Assembly: GCA_938004075.1 (NCBI GenBank)
Contig: CALKWP010000104.1
Span: forward strand, 1-16,961
Direction of reading: 5' to 3'
Source: an uncultured Methanomassiliicoccales archaeon
GTDB lineage: Archaea; Thermoplasmatota; Thermoplasmata; SG8-5
DNA length: 16,961 nucleotides
Within the stretch, counting starts at the first letter, position 1. Each line of letters opens with the position of its first letter. The notes beneath the pieces were generated by a model that had not been told where the DNA came from, searched no databases, and saw nothing but the letters and a program-made list of their open reading frames with translations. The position numbers were made by a program, and so were the translations under genes. Shown here piece by piece: positions 6,408 to 13,987 of the stretch.

Positions 6408-8557
6408 TTGATTTTCGCCCCGGAGCCTATGCCCTTGTCCACACCGACGGCCTTGCCGCCGATCGCGAATGTGTGATGTGCCCCGTCTGCCGTGACAAGC
6501 TCCGCGTTCCGGTCCTGGTCAGTCTGCAATTGGAAGGTTGCAAAGTCAGTTATGGTCATCTGGGGCGCGGCCGTTGTTCCGTCAATCCGGTCCCCCGGCT
6601 TAGCGTCTGCGGGCGGCACAAGCAGCCCCACAGTCTCGCCCTCGGTTGCCGCCAGGAGCATGCCTTCGGACATGACGCCCCTCAATTTAGCTGGCATGAG
6701 GTTGCAGACAACGATTATTCTCCTGCCGACGAATTCCTCCAGCGTGTAATGCTTTTTCAGCCCGGCGCAGAGCTGGCGCATTTCACCGCCGAGATCGATG
6801 GTTAGAACCAGCAGCTTGTCCGCGTTGGGGTGGTCGTTCGCAGTTTTCACTTCCGCGACCCTGAGGTCGAGCTTCTCCAGTCCGGATGTCATGGCATTTT
6901 CCTCCTTCTTAGGCTCGCTGGCCTTTGCGGGTTCCGCTTCCGCGGGCGGGTCCAAGCGCTTGAAGAGCGGCAATGGCTCGGCCAGCTTCGTCCCGGTTTT
7001 GATGGGGGCAAGGGCGTCCTCCCACTTTGCGTCTAGCACCCTGCCATCCTCGCCAATCGATTCCCACAGCTTCTGGGAGGAGAATGGGAGATAAGGCGCC
7101 AGCATGACGGCAAGCGCTTTGGAGAGGCTGATGCAAGTGAATAGCGTGTCCGCGCAGTCCTGCCTTGATTCCTTTATCTGCTTCCAAGGGGCGCGGGAAT
7201 CAATGTACTGGTTGCCGAATCTTGCCAGCTCCATGGCCCTTTTTATGCCGTTCTTGAACTCGCATTTTTCCAGCGACTGAGCCACTTCTCCGAGGGCCTT
7301 TTCCATTTCGTTCTTGATTTCGGGCTGCAGGGTCCCCTCCGGGATATTGCTGAAGTTTTTGTGAGTGAAGCTGAGCGCCCGGTGAACGAAGTTCCCGTAT
7401 GTGGCAACCAGTTCGGAATTGTTCCTGGTGATGAAATCGTCCCATGTGAAATCAGTATCGCGGGTCTCAGGCATGGTGGTGGCCATGTAGTAACGAACCG
7501 CGTCCGCATCATAGATTTTCAGTATGTCCTTGATGCTCTCGGAAACGCCTCGCGATTTGGAGAATTTCTCGCCGCCGTGCCTTAGGTAGGCGTTGGCTGG
7601 CACATCGTAAGGAAGGTTCAGGTCCCAATCCAGGGATTTGAGCACGGCCGGCCAGAAGATGGTGTGGAACGGTATGTTGTCCTTGCCCAGGAAGTAGTAA
7701 TGCCTGCAATCCGGGTTCTTCCAGAAGCTATCGAACAGCTTCTGATTGCCGTTCGCCCATTTCACTGCCATGGTGTAGTAGCCCATGAAGGCCTCGAACC
7801 ATACATAGATGCGCTTGTCATCATGGCCAGGCACCGGTATCTCGATGCCGTATGTCGTGTCGCGGGTCACCGGCCTGTCCTTCAGGCCGTTCTCAAGGTA
7901 CATCCTTGAGAAGTTGAGAACATGTGTGCGCCAGTGATTCATCGGAGCCATCCATTCCTTGAGAAAGCCCTCCTGCGCGCTGAGCCGGAAGAAGAAGTGG
8001 GTGCGCTTCACGAACTTGGGAGTTGAGCCGCATGTGATGCACCTGAGCCCTATCAACATGTCCGGGTCCATTAGCTTGCCGCATTCATCGCACTGATCTC
8101 CCCTCGCTTTATCGTAATGGCAGAATGGGCACTCGCCCTCGACGTAGCGGTCGGGCAGGGTGCGGGCGCATTTGGCGCAGAATGGCAGTTCCATCTCCTT
8201 TTCATAGAGAAAATCACGCTCCAGCAACCTGAGAAAAAGCTTCTTGACCTCGGCCTGATGAGTCTCATCCTCGGTGCTCAGAAACATATCGAACTCAATG
8301 CCGAAATCCACCAGGGCCTTGGCATTCATCTCATGGTACTTTTGCGCAAGGGCCAGCGGCTCCAGGCCCTCCTTCTCGGCTTTGACGGTTACTGGGGTCC
8401 CATGCATGTCGCTTCCCGATACCATCAGGACGTCGTTTCCCCTCATGCGATGGTACTTCCTGAATATGTCCGGCGGGAGGTTGCAGCCTGCCATGTGGCC
8501 CACATGGATTGGGCCGTTCGCGTAAGGCCATGCAACCCCGATGAATATCTTTGCCAT
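6404..8557 (-). CDS. metG: Methionyl-tRNA synthetase with fused C-terminal tRNA-binding domain
   Basis: Charges tRNA-Met for initiation and elongation. The 717 residues show the HIGH-type motif PIHVGH (16-21), an insertion with eight Cys forming two zinc knuckles (127/130, 143/146, 156/159, 173/176), the KMSKS variant KFSKS (331-335), and a helical anticodon-binding domain (about 380-535). A Pro/Ala/Glu/Lys-rich linker (537-554) leads to an EMAPII/Arc1p-like OB-fold tRNA-binding domain (about 558-660). Beyond it are about 57 residues of unassigned C-terminal extension (661-717). The ATG at 8557 has an AT-rich box 24-33 nt upstream. The stop overlaps the PHP gene start by 4 nt. Catalytic motifs are intact and length is at the upper end for the family. 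Confidence 0.97.
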   Translation of the reverse strand: MAKIFIGVAWPYANGPIHVGHMAGCNLPPDIFRKYHRMRGNDVLMVSGSDMHGTPVTVKAEKEGLEPLALAQKYHEMNAKALVDFGIEFDMFLSTEDETHQAEVKKLFLRLLERDFLYEKEMELPFCAKCARTLPDRYVEGECPFCHYDKARGDQCDECGKLMDPDMLIGLRCITCGSTPKFVKRTHFFFRLSAQEGFLKEWMAPMNHWRTHVLNFSRMYLENGLKDRPVTRDTTYGIEIPVPGHDDKRIYVWFEAFMGYYTMAVKWANGNQKLFDSFWKNPDCRHYYFLGKDNIPFHTIFWPAVLKSLDWDLNLPYDVPANAYLRHGGEKFSKSRGVSESIKDILKIYDADAVRYYMATTMPETRDTDFTWDDFITRNNSELVATYGNFVHRALSFTHKNFSNIPEGTLQPEIKNEMEKALGEVAQSLEKCEFKNGIKRAMELARFGNQYIDSRAPWKQIKESRQDCADTLFTCISLSKALAVMLAPYLPFSSQKLWESIGEDGRVLDAKWEDALAPIKTGTKLAEPLPLFKRLDPPAEAEPAKASEPKKEENAMTSGLEKLDLRVAEVKTANDHPNADKLLVLTIDLGGEMRQLCAGLKKHYTLEEFVGRRIIVVCNLMPAKLRGVMSEGMLLAATEGETVGLLVPPADAKPGDRIDGTTAAPQMTITDFATFQLQTDQDRNAELVTADGAHHTFAIGGKAVGVDKGIGSGAKIK

Positions 8558-8580
8558 GATACCGCCAATAGGGGGATAGG

Positions 8581-8590
8581 ATTTAAAATT
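8581..8590 (-). promoter_or_regulatory. Candidate TATA box of metG
   Basis: AATTTTAAAT on the minus strand is centred about 28 nt upstream of the metG ATG, predicting a leaderless or near-leaderless transcript for the metG-PHP operon. Confidence 0.45.
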
Positions 8591-8605
8591 ATTCGAGGCA
8601 GCCGA

Positions 8606-8621
8606 ATGAACATGTGTTCAT
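8606..8621. promoter_or_regulatory. Perfect palindrome ATGAACA-TG-TGTTCAT, candidate operator
   Basis: A perfect inverted repeat of 7-bp arms with a 2-bp spacer lies in the 126-bp intergenic region between divergent metG and the aquaporin gene. It is about 16 bp upstream of the metG TATA-like box and about 20 bp upstream of a possible plus-strand box (CTATTTG near 8642). The size and tight spacing suit a homodimeric helix-turn-helix regulator. No regulator gene lies next to it, so its partner is unknown. Confidence 0.45.
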
Positions 8622-8671
8622 CTCCTACATCGGGCAACAAACTATTTGTAAGATGAAGAGTTATTTAATTT

Positions 8672-8675
8672 GGAG
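8672..8675 (+). promoter_or_regulatory. Shine-Dalgarno site of the aquaporin gene
   Basis: GGAG lies 8 nt before the ATG at 8684 and supports this start over the in-frame ATG at 8711, which has no good ribosome site. A GGTGA follows at 8678-8682 but is too close to the ATG to serve. Confidence 0.5.
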
Positions 8676-8683
8676 TTGGTGAG

Positions 8684-9409
8684 ATGAGCGATAGTATTAT
8701 TATCAGCGACATGAGAAAATACTCTGCAGAGTTTCTGGGAACACTGGCACTTGTGTTTTTCGGGTGCGGAAGCGCGGTGATCGCTGGAGCCTATATCGGC
8801 TTCCTGGGAATCGCAATGGCGTTCGGGATGGTCCTTCTTGTCCTGGTTTATGCCATCGGGCCGATATCCGGTTGCCATGTGAATCCGGCTGTAACCGTTG
8901 CCATGCTGATTGCAAGAAAAATATCAGGCAGGGATGCCCTGGCCTATATCGGGATGCAATGCATCGGGGCGATTGTCGGCGCGGCACTGCTTTTTGTCAT
9001 CGCATCGGGTATGCCCGGATGGGAACTGGCTGATGGCCTGGGCCAGAATGGATACGACGCTGCATCTCCAGCGGGTTTCAATATGATGTCCAGCTTAATC
9101 GCAGAAGTCTTCCTCACGTTCTTCTTCGTTTATGCGATTCTGGAGGTCACCTCAAAGCGCGCGGCAAAGGGTTTTGAGGGACTGGCCATAGGATTCGCGC
9201 TCTTTCTGGTACATATTGTCGGCATCCCGATAACCGGGACATCGGTGAACCCGGCCAGAAGCCTGGGACCGGCTCTGTTCGTCGGCGGTGAGGCGCTGGA
9301 GCAGCTGTGGATGTTTTGGGCAGCGCCACTGGCAGGGGCTTTGCTGGCAGCACTCGTGTGGATGTGTCTCACCAATCCAGGGAAGATGAAGAAAAACATC
9401 ATGGCATGA
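8684..9409 (+). CDS. Aquaporin, water-selective (AqpZ-like) MIP channel
   Basis: A 241-residue MIP-family channel with both half-helix motifs: NPA at 67-69 (HVNPAVT) and NPA at 189-191 (SVNPARS). By spacing from the NPA asparagines, the aromatic/arginine filter is Phe47, His177, Thr186 and Arg192, the same four residues as E. coli AqpZ (Phe43, His174, Thr183, Arg189). This predicts a water pore and differs from archaeal AqpM, where the His position is Ile. Cys64 lies three residues before the first NPA, where Gly is usual. Six membrane helices fit the hydrophobicity. It is divergent from metG and convergent with the acyl-CoA dehydrogenase gene (22-bp gap). Substrate is inferred from the filter. 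Confidence 0.94.
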   Translation: MSDSIIISDMRKYSAEFLGTLALVFFGCGSAVIAGAYIGFLGIAMAFGMVLLVLVYAIGPISGCHVNPAVTVAMLIARKISGRDALAYIGMQCIGAIVGAALLFVIASGMPGWELADGLGQNGYDAASPAGFNMMSSLIAEVFLTFFFVYAILEVTSKRAAKGFEGLAIGFALFLVHIVGIPITGTSVNPARSLGPALFVGGEALEQLWMFWAAPLAGALLAALVWMCLTNPGKMKKNIMA

Positions 9410-9431
9410 GCAAAAAGCAATCAGAAGGATT

Positions 9432-10571
9432 TCACTTGAGGGATTCCCTTGCGATGACCATGCGCTGGACCTCGCTTGTTCCTTCATAAATCTCTGTGAT
9501 TTTGGCCTCCCTGAAAAATCGCTCGACAGGGTAATCCTTGGTGTAGCCATATCCGCCATGAATCTGCAATGCGCAGTTGGCCACTTCCATGGCTATTTTT
9601 GAAGCGTACAGCTTTGCCATGGCGCTCTCTTTGGACAGCTTCTGCCCGGTATCAACCATGTATGAAGCTCTGAGCACAAGGTATCTCGCTGCCGCGACCT
9701 TGGTGGCCATCTCAGCCAGCATCCATTGGATTGCCTGGAACTTTCCTATTGGCCGGCCGAACTGCTCCCTTTCCTTGGCGTAACGGACAGCTTCATCCAA
9801 CGCGCCCTGGGCGATTCCCACGGCCTGGGCCGCGATTCCAATGCGGCTTCCGTCAAGCGTCATCATGCCAATCTTGAATCCCGCGTTCAGCTCGCCCAGC
9901 ATGTTCTCTTTGGGTACACGGCAGTTCTCGAAAACCAGCTCGGAGGTCGCGGATGCCCGGACGCCCATCTTGTCTTCCACGCTACCGTACGTGAATCCCG
10001 GCGTCCCCTTCTCCACGATGAAGGCTGTAAGGCCCTTCGTTCCCTTTGCGGGTTCGGTGGAAACGATGACAACCAGCACATCCGCTTCGCAGCCGGATGT
10101 GATGAATATTTTATTTCCATTTAATATATAATAATCACCATCTAAAACTGCTGTGGTCCTGACTGCCCCGGCATCCGAGCCGGCGCTCGGCTCGGTGAGC
10201 GCGAAGCCGCCCAGCTTCCTGCCCTCGGCCAGTGACCTCAGGAATTTCTCCTTCTGGGCATCGGTGCCGAACTGGTGTATCGGATGGCAGCAGACCGAAT
10301 TGTGAACGGCCATTATGACGCTGGTGGAGCCGCATACCCGGGCCAGTTCCTCGATTGCCAGCGCGTAGGAAATTGCATCAGCGCCGGAGCCGCCCCATTC
10401 CCTTGGAACGGCCATTCCCATGAGGTTCAGGGTGCCCATCTTTCTGATGATTTCCCAGGGGAATTCGCCGGACTGGTCCAGCTCCTGCGCGATTGGCTTC
10501 AGCTCCTTCTCCGCGAACGCCCGGACCATGGCCCGGACCATCTGCTGCTCCTTGGTGAGGTCGAAGTTCAT
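9432..10571 (-). CDS. Acyl-CoA dehydrogenase (short-chain/butyryl-type)
   Basis: FAD enzyme that introduces the alpha-beta double bond in acyl-CoA. The 379 residues are the normal length. Visible signatures are FALTEPSAGSD (123-133, FAD/acyl-CoA contacts), the FITSG block, the REQFGRPIGKFQAIQ helix, and IHGGYGYTKDYPVERFFRE near the end. The catalytic base is Glu363 in EIYEGTSEVQR, the position used by short-chain and butyryl-CoA dehydrogenases. No ETF, thiolase or enoyl-CoA hydratase genes are adjacent, so the pathway (beta-oxidation, amino-acid breakdown or butyrate formation) is open. It appears monocistronic, with an AT-rich box (10594-10601) about 26 nt upstream of the ATG, suggesting a leaderless message. 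Confidence 0.95.
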   Translation of the reverse strand: MNFDLTKEQQMVRAMVRAFAEKELKPIAQELDQSGEFPWEIIRKMGTLNLMGMAVPREWGGSGADAISYALAIEELARVCGSTSVIMAVHNSVCCHPIHQFGTDAQKEKFLRSLAEGRKLGGFALTEPSAGSDAGAVRTTAVLDGDYYILNGNKIFITSGCEADVLVVIVSTEPAKGTKGLTAFIVEKGTPGFTYGSVEDKMGVRASATSELVFENCRVPKENMLGELNAGFKIGMMTLDGSRIGIAAQAVGIAQGALDEAVRYAKEREQFGRPIGKFQAIQWMLAEMATKVAAARYLVLRASYMVDTGQKLSKESAMAKLYASKIAMEVANCALQIHGGYGYTKDYPVERFFREAKITEIYEGTSEVQRMVIARESLK

Positions 10572-10593
10572 CGGATGCGTGAATCGCTGATGC

Positions 10594-10601
10594 GATAAAT
10601 A
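10594..10601 (-). promoter_or_regulatory. Candidate TATA box of the acyl-CoA dehydrogenase gene
   Basis: TATTTATC on the minus strand is centred about 26 nt upstream of the start codon at 10571, in the 40-bp gap after the ABC permease gene. It predicts a leaderless transcript separate from the ABC operon. Confidence 0.4.
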
Positions 10602-10611
10602 CGTTTCAGTG

Positions 10612-11382
10612 TCAGGGTTCCCGCCACTGGGCCTTCCATATCACCAGGAGGGAGAACACCGCCACTGTCGCGATGAGAATCACCCAGTGCAGAATGAACG
10701 CGGTTGCGTTCCATGCGGTGAGATCGGTCGCGTAGCGGATTATCGCCGCGGCATTGGAAGTGGGGAACAGGTATACTATCCAGGACATGTCAATACCGCC
10801 AAGGTTCGTCAGCATCGTTTCCGAGTCATACACCGGGGGCAGGAATACGAAACCGAAACTGAGGATGTTGGCAACGATACCCAGGGTGTTGGGGCTGGTC
10901 CTGTGCATGTACGTCGCTATCGTGAAGCCAATCGCCGCCAGAGCGAGCCAGCAGAGCACCATAGCGCAAAGCGTCAGCAACAGGGAGACTGCGCCGAACA
11001 GGCCGAGGTAGATGCCGTAGCAGAGGAAGGCGATGAAACCGGGCAGGGCGAATATGAGGAATCCCAGGGTGAGCCCCATGGCGTATGACAGGGAATGCAC
11101 CGGCATGGCCACGACCATCTCCCGTAGCTTGACGTACCGGTCGAAAGTGAGGTCCTGGATGGATGCGGTTATCGCGATGAAGCCGATGCTGGACACGATG
11201 GAGCCGACGAGACCGCCCCGGAATACGGCCGGGTCGTCCCCGCCGAACATGCCAATGAAAAATAGCGGTATGGCCGAGAGCCCGACAAGTATCAGGAGCA
11301 TCAGCGGCTGGCGCTTTATGTCGGGAATGGACTTCATGAACGCGATTATGAACATGTCCTTGACCATCTTGCCGATTCTCAT
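10612..11382 (-). CDS. ABC-2 type transporter permease
   Basis: A 256-residue membrane protein with about six hydrophobic segments (roughly 26-45, 57-75, 98-120, 127-157, 166-184 and 226-249) and the ABC-2 pattern of a conserved LPPVYDSETM...YLFPTSNA loop before the last helix, as in daunorubicin/Nod-type exporters. It forms the transmembrane half of an exporter with the ATPase encoded just upstream; the ATG at 11382 overlaps the ATPase stop as ATGA, so the two are translated together. The substrate cannot be inferred from sequence; in this family it may be drugs, lipids, polysaccharide or peptides. Confidence 0.88.
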   Translation of the reverse strand: MRIGKMVKDMFIIAFMKSIPDIKRQPLMLLILVGLSAIPLFFIGMFGGDDPAVFRGGLVGSIVSSIGFIAITASIQDLTFDRYVKLREMVVAMPVHSLSYAMGLTLGFLIFALPGFIAFLCYGIYLGLFGAVSLLLTLCAMVLCWLALAAIGFTIATYMHRTSPNTLGIVANILSFGFVFLPPVYDSETMLTNLGGIDMSWIVYLFPTSNAAAIIRYATDLTAWNATAFILHWVILIATVAVFSLLVIWKAQWREP

Positions 11383-12290
11383 TCCAGCACCTCCCCTGCA
11401 AGGTGGACGAAAGCGTCCTCCAGCGTCACCGGGGCGGCTTCCGCCTGCACGTTCCGCTTCAGCATATCTCTGACCAGTTCGATAGCTTCCTCATCGGATT
11501 TCAGGTACACTACTAACCGGTCGCCGATCTTGGTGATGTCCGGATACCTTGCTCTGTCAATCTCGTTCTCCGGCGCGATGACCCGGTATCTGTAGGGCAG
11601 CTTTTTCTTGATTTCCGCGGTGGTTCCGACGGTCACAAGCTCGCCCTTGCTGATTATTGCCAGGCGGTCAGAGACCATTTCAGCTTCATCCATCATGTGC
11701 GTAGTCAGGATGATGGTGTTGCCCTTGGCGGCCCGCTCCCTCAGGGCCGACCAGACGTTCCTGCGGCCTATCGCGTCAAGGCCGCTCGTGGGCTCGTCCA
11801 GCATCATGACAGGCGCGTCGCTCGCCAGGGTGGCGGCTATCAGCGCGCGCCGCTTCTCTCCCCCGGACATGGACTGGCATGGCTTCATGCGCATATCCCA
11901 CATCAGCATGGACTTCAGCGCCTCTTCGGAGTTCTTCCTGGCCTTGGCCTTGTCCATCCCCCTCAGGAGGCAGAAATTGTAGGCGTAGTCCCAGGGCGTG
12001 AAATTGGCGTAGGCCATCGCATCCTGCGGGACCATGGCTATCATCTCCCGGATGGCATTCGGGTCTTTCACGACGCTGTGGCCCAGTATGTGGGCATCGC
12101 CGGATGTGGGCATGAGCTGGGTGCAGAGTATCCTCAGGAATGTCGTTTTGCCGGCGCCGTTCGGACCCAGCAATGTGAATACCTCTCCCTTGTTGATGGT
12201 AAGGTCCATTCCCTTGAGTGCCATTACTTTCTTGTCATATGTCTTCGAGACGCCTTTCGCGACTATAGCGGGTTCATGGTTGTTATTCAT
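11379..12290 (-). CDS. ABC-2 type exporter ATP-binding protein
   Basis: The 303-residue ATPase powers the permease encoded downstream. Motifs are Walker A GPNGAGKT (42-49), Q-loop Gln89 in MVPQD, signature MSGGE (141-145), Walker B VMMLDE (161-166), and H-loop His198 in TTHMMDEAE. A regulatory C-terminal domain of about 80 residues ends in TLEDAFVHLAGE, typical of DrrA/CcmA-like exporters. The start is the ATG at 12290 with AGGTGA (12295-12300) four nt upstream. The reading frame stays open to 12524, but that extension crosses the promoter region and the opposing coiled-coil gene, and the domain begins at about residue 8 of the short form. It is the first gene of a two-gene operon. The substrate is unknown. 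Confidence 0.93.
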   Translation of the reverse strand: MNNNHEPAIVAKGVSKTYDKKVMALKGMDLTINKGEVFTLLGPNGAGKTTFLRILCTQLMPTSGDAHILGHSVVKDPNAIREMIAMVPQDAMAYANFTPWDYAYNFCLLRGMDKAKARKNSEEALKSMLMWDMRMKPCQSMSGGEKRRALIAATLASDAPVMMLDEPTSGLDAIGRRNVWSALRERAAKGNTIILTTHMMDEAEMVSDRLAIISKGELVTVGTTAEIKKKLPYRYRVIAPENEIDRARYPDITKIGDRLVVYLKSDEEAIELVRDMLKRNVQAEAAPVTLEDAFVHLAGEVLE

Positions 12291-12294
12291 GCAT

Positions 12295-12300
12295 TCACCT
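12295..12300 (-). promoter_or_regulatory. Shine-Dalgarno site deciding the ABC ATPase start
   Basis: AGGTGA on the minus strand is four nt before the ATG at 12290. It decides the start against the long upstream reading-frame extension. Confidence 0.6.
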
Positions 12301-12327
12301 TTTCTTGCCCCTAATAAAATGTACAGA

Positions 12328-12339
12328 GTATTTAAATGC
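12328..12339 (-). promoter_or_regulatory. Candidate TATA box of the ABC exporter operon
   Basis: GCATTTAAATAC on the minus strand predicts a start near 12307 and a short leader of about 16 nt that contains the AGGTGA ribosome site. Its presence inside the long open frame is further evidence against the upstream start. Confidence 0.5.
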
Positions 12340-12416
12340 CGTGGAAAATTGTAGCCACTTGAAAATGATTTTTCAATGGCAAGGTTATTATCCCATGTCA
12401 AGGATATGGGCGGCTG

Positions 12417-13112
12417 ATGGCTGCAAAAAAACGCGCGAAACCCGGAACCAAAAGCCCTCCGAAGAAGGCAAAAGCTGCCAAAGCAACTGTAAAGGAGCCG
12501 ACTGTCAAAGAGTTGCAGATTCAACTGGATAGGCTCAAAGCGCAGAATGAAAGATTGAAGGAAAAACTTGATTCAATCTCGAAAACATCCGGCGCCCAGC
12601 AGAAGCAGATTGCGAGCCTTCTCGGAAAAATGGAAACCAGAACGAAGCGCGAGGATATCATCATGACCGCGCTGGAGCTCAAGCCGAAATCCAGGAAAGG
12701 CGACAAAGGCGCCATCGGACGGGTAAGCCAGTCCCTTCTGACGACCGACGAGCATGTCCTGAGCATGGGCAAGCGCGTGGAGAACATGCTTTCCGCCCTG
12801 AAGAACCACAGGGAATACCTGATACGGCTGAACAAGAAGGTCTACAAGGTGGACCCGAAAGAGAAGATAAAGTTGGAGCTGGGCATCATGAATAACACGC
12901 TTTCCATAATGGCGCTCAGCGGCTTCGATATCAACAAAGCGCTTTTCGGCGATATGCGCGGAATCCACAAGATGATGGAGAAGGAGGACGCTGACCTCGC
13001 CAAGGTCCAGAAGCGCATGGCCGGGTTCAAGCGCAAGTTCGAGGAGGAGATGCAGAGGTTCGACCTGGACAGCATCTTCAAGAAATCTGACCATATACCT
13101 GGATACAGGTAG
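12417..13112 (+). CDS. Coiled-coil protein with basic Lys/Ala/Pro-rich N-terminal tail, unknown function
   Basis: I do not recognise this family. The 231-residue protein starts with a very basic, low-complexity tail (about residues 2-28, rich in Lys, Ala and Pro, resembling histone H1 or eukaryote-like disordered tails). A predicted coiled coil follows (about 28-72, with heptad-spaced Leu/Ile in LQIQLDRLKAQNERLKEKL). A mixed alpha-helical body comes next, with a second Lys/Glu-rich helix at 186-215. There is no signal peptide or membrane segment, so it is probably cytoplasmic. The tail suggests contact with nucleic acid or ribosomes, which is inference. The ATG at 12417 directly follows GGCGGCTG. 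It is transcribed divergently from the ABC exporter and convergently with the agmatinase gene (29-bp gap). Confidence 0.8.
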   Translation: MAAKKRAKPGTKSPPKKAKAAKATVKEPTVKELQIQLDRLKAQNERLKEKLDSISKTSGAQQKQIASLLGKMETRTKREDIIMTALELKPKSRKGDKGAIGRVSQSLLTTDEHVLSMGKRVENMLSALKNHREYLIRLNKKVYKVDPKEKIKLELGIMNNTLSIMALSGFDINKALFGDMRGIHKMMEKEDADLAKVQKRMAGFKRKFEEEMQRFDLDSIFKKSDHIPGYR

Positions 13113-13141
13113 AATTATTAGAAATCGGAAAATTCATTTTT

Positions 13142-13981
13142 CTATTGCAGGCCCTTTTCTCTAGCTGCTATGAAATCTTTTATGAGCCTGGCAGCCAGCG
13201 CGGATGTGTTTCCATTATCCACAGGCGGGCAGACCTCGACCAGGTCGAATCCCAGAGTCCTGTGAGCCACGTGCCTGACTATGTCGCGGACCATAACTGC
13301 ATCCAGGCCATAGGGTTCCGGGGTGCCTGTCCCTGGCGCGTATGCCGGGTCTATACCATCAATGTCCAGTGAGAAGTACAGGTCGCCAGGCAGAGCGTCA
13401 TCAATGAGCTTCAGCAATTCCCTGGTGCCGAGGGCTCTCGCCCTGTCTGCGGTTATGTAATTGAGCCCGTCGCGCTTCGCGTCATCGTGCTCGGACCTGC
13501 AGATGGACCTGATGCCTATGGGCAGAATCGGTTTCCCTGCAAGTATCTCCCTCATGCGCATGGAGGCGCAGGCATGGTTGTTCTTGTCGCCTTTCAAATC
13601 TTCTCTGTAATCCAGGTGGGCGTCGATGACCAGTGCGGACACCTCGCTGAATCCCGAAAGCGCGTAAGGCGAGACCGAATGCTCGCCGCCCATCATTATC
13701 GGGACGGCTCCAATGGCTAGTATCTCTTTGACTGCCCCTGATATCTCTTCCTTGGGTTTTTTCATGGGTAGATCACCCATGTCATGAATTGCAACTTCAG
13801 AAAGGTCAATCTCAAGGTCAGGGACCCAGGATTCAAAGGTGTATGATTCATGACGTATGGCCTGAGGTGCTTTTGCGCTGCCCCTGCGGTGCGTGCCTGT
13901 GATGTCAAGCGGCGCTCCGAAAATCACATACTTCGCGTCTTTGAGTGATGCACCCGCGTCGCAGAAAAGCGTACCGCCCAT
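13142..13981 (-). CDS. speB: Agmatinase-family ureohydrolase (SpeB)
   Basis: Binuclear-metal ureohydrolase; agmatinases convert agmatine to putrescine and urea. The 279 residues contain GGEHS (His101), DAHLD (Asp120, His122, Asp124), and SLDIDGIDPAYAPGTGTPEP (Asp206, Asp208, Glu222), the complete Mn-binding set. An in-frame TTG at 13987 abuts the aIF5A stop; I prefer the ATG at 13981, though neither has a clear ribosome site. The gene follows aIF5A with 6 nt or less between them, so the pair is almost certainly one operon. In Haloferax an agmatinase-like enzyme acts on the agmatinylated lysine of IF5A during hypusine formation, so this protein may act on aIF5A, on free agmatine, or both. Guanidino-substrate specificity is not visible from sequence. 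Confidence 0.92.
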   Translation of the reverse strand: MGGTLFCDAGASLKDAKYVIFGAPLDITGTHRRGSAKAPQAIRHESYTFESWVPDLEIDLSEVAIHDMGDLPMKKPKEEISGAVKEILAIGAVPIMMGGEHSVSPYALSGFSEVSALVIDAHLDYREDLKGDKNNHACASMRMREILAGKPILPIGIRSICRSEHDDAKRDGLNYITADRARALGTRELLKLIDDALPGDLYFSLDIDGIDPAYAPGTGTPEPYGLDAVMVRDIVRHVAHRTLGFDLVEVCPPVDNGNTSALAARLIKDFIAAREKGLQ

Positions 13982-13987
13982 ATGCAA

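Noticed and set aside
8117..8656. 179-codon open frame opposite metG
   Set aside because: It mirrors the conserved MetRS N-terminal half and has no recognisable features of its own.
12291..12524. 78-codon N-terminal extension of the ABC ATPase frame
   Set aside because: It runs through a TATA-like box and the opposing coiled-coil gene; AGGTGA four nt before the ATG at 12290 and the family N-terminus support the shorter protein.
13113..13141. Terminator between the coiled-coil gene and speB
   Set aside because: There is a short T-run (ATTTTTCT near 13136-13143) but no stem, and it is too weak to call with confidence.
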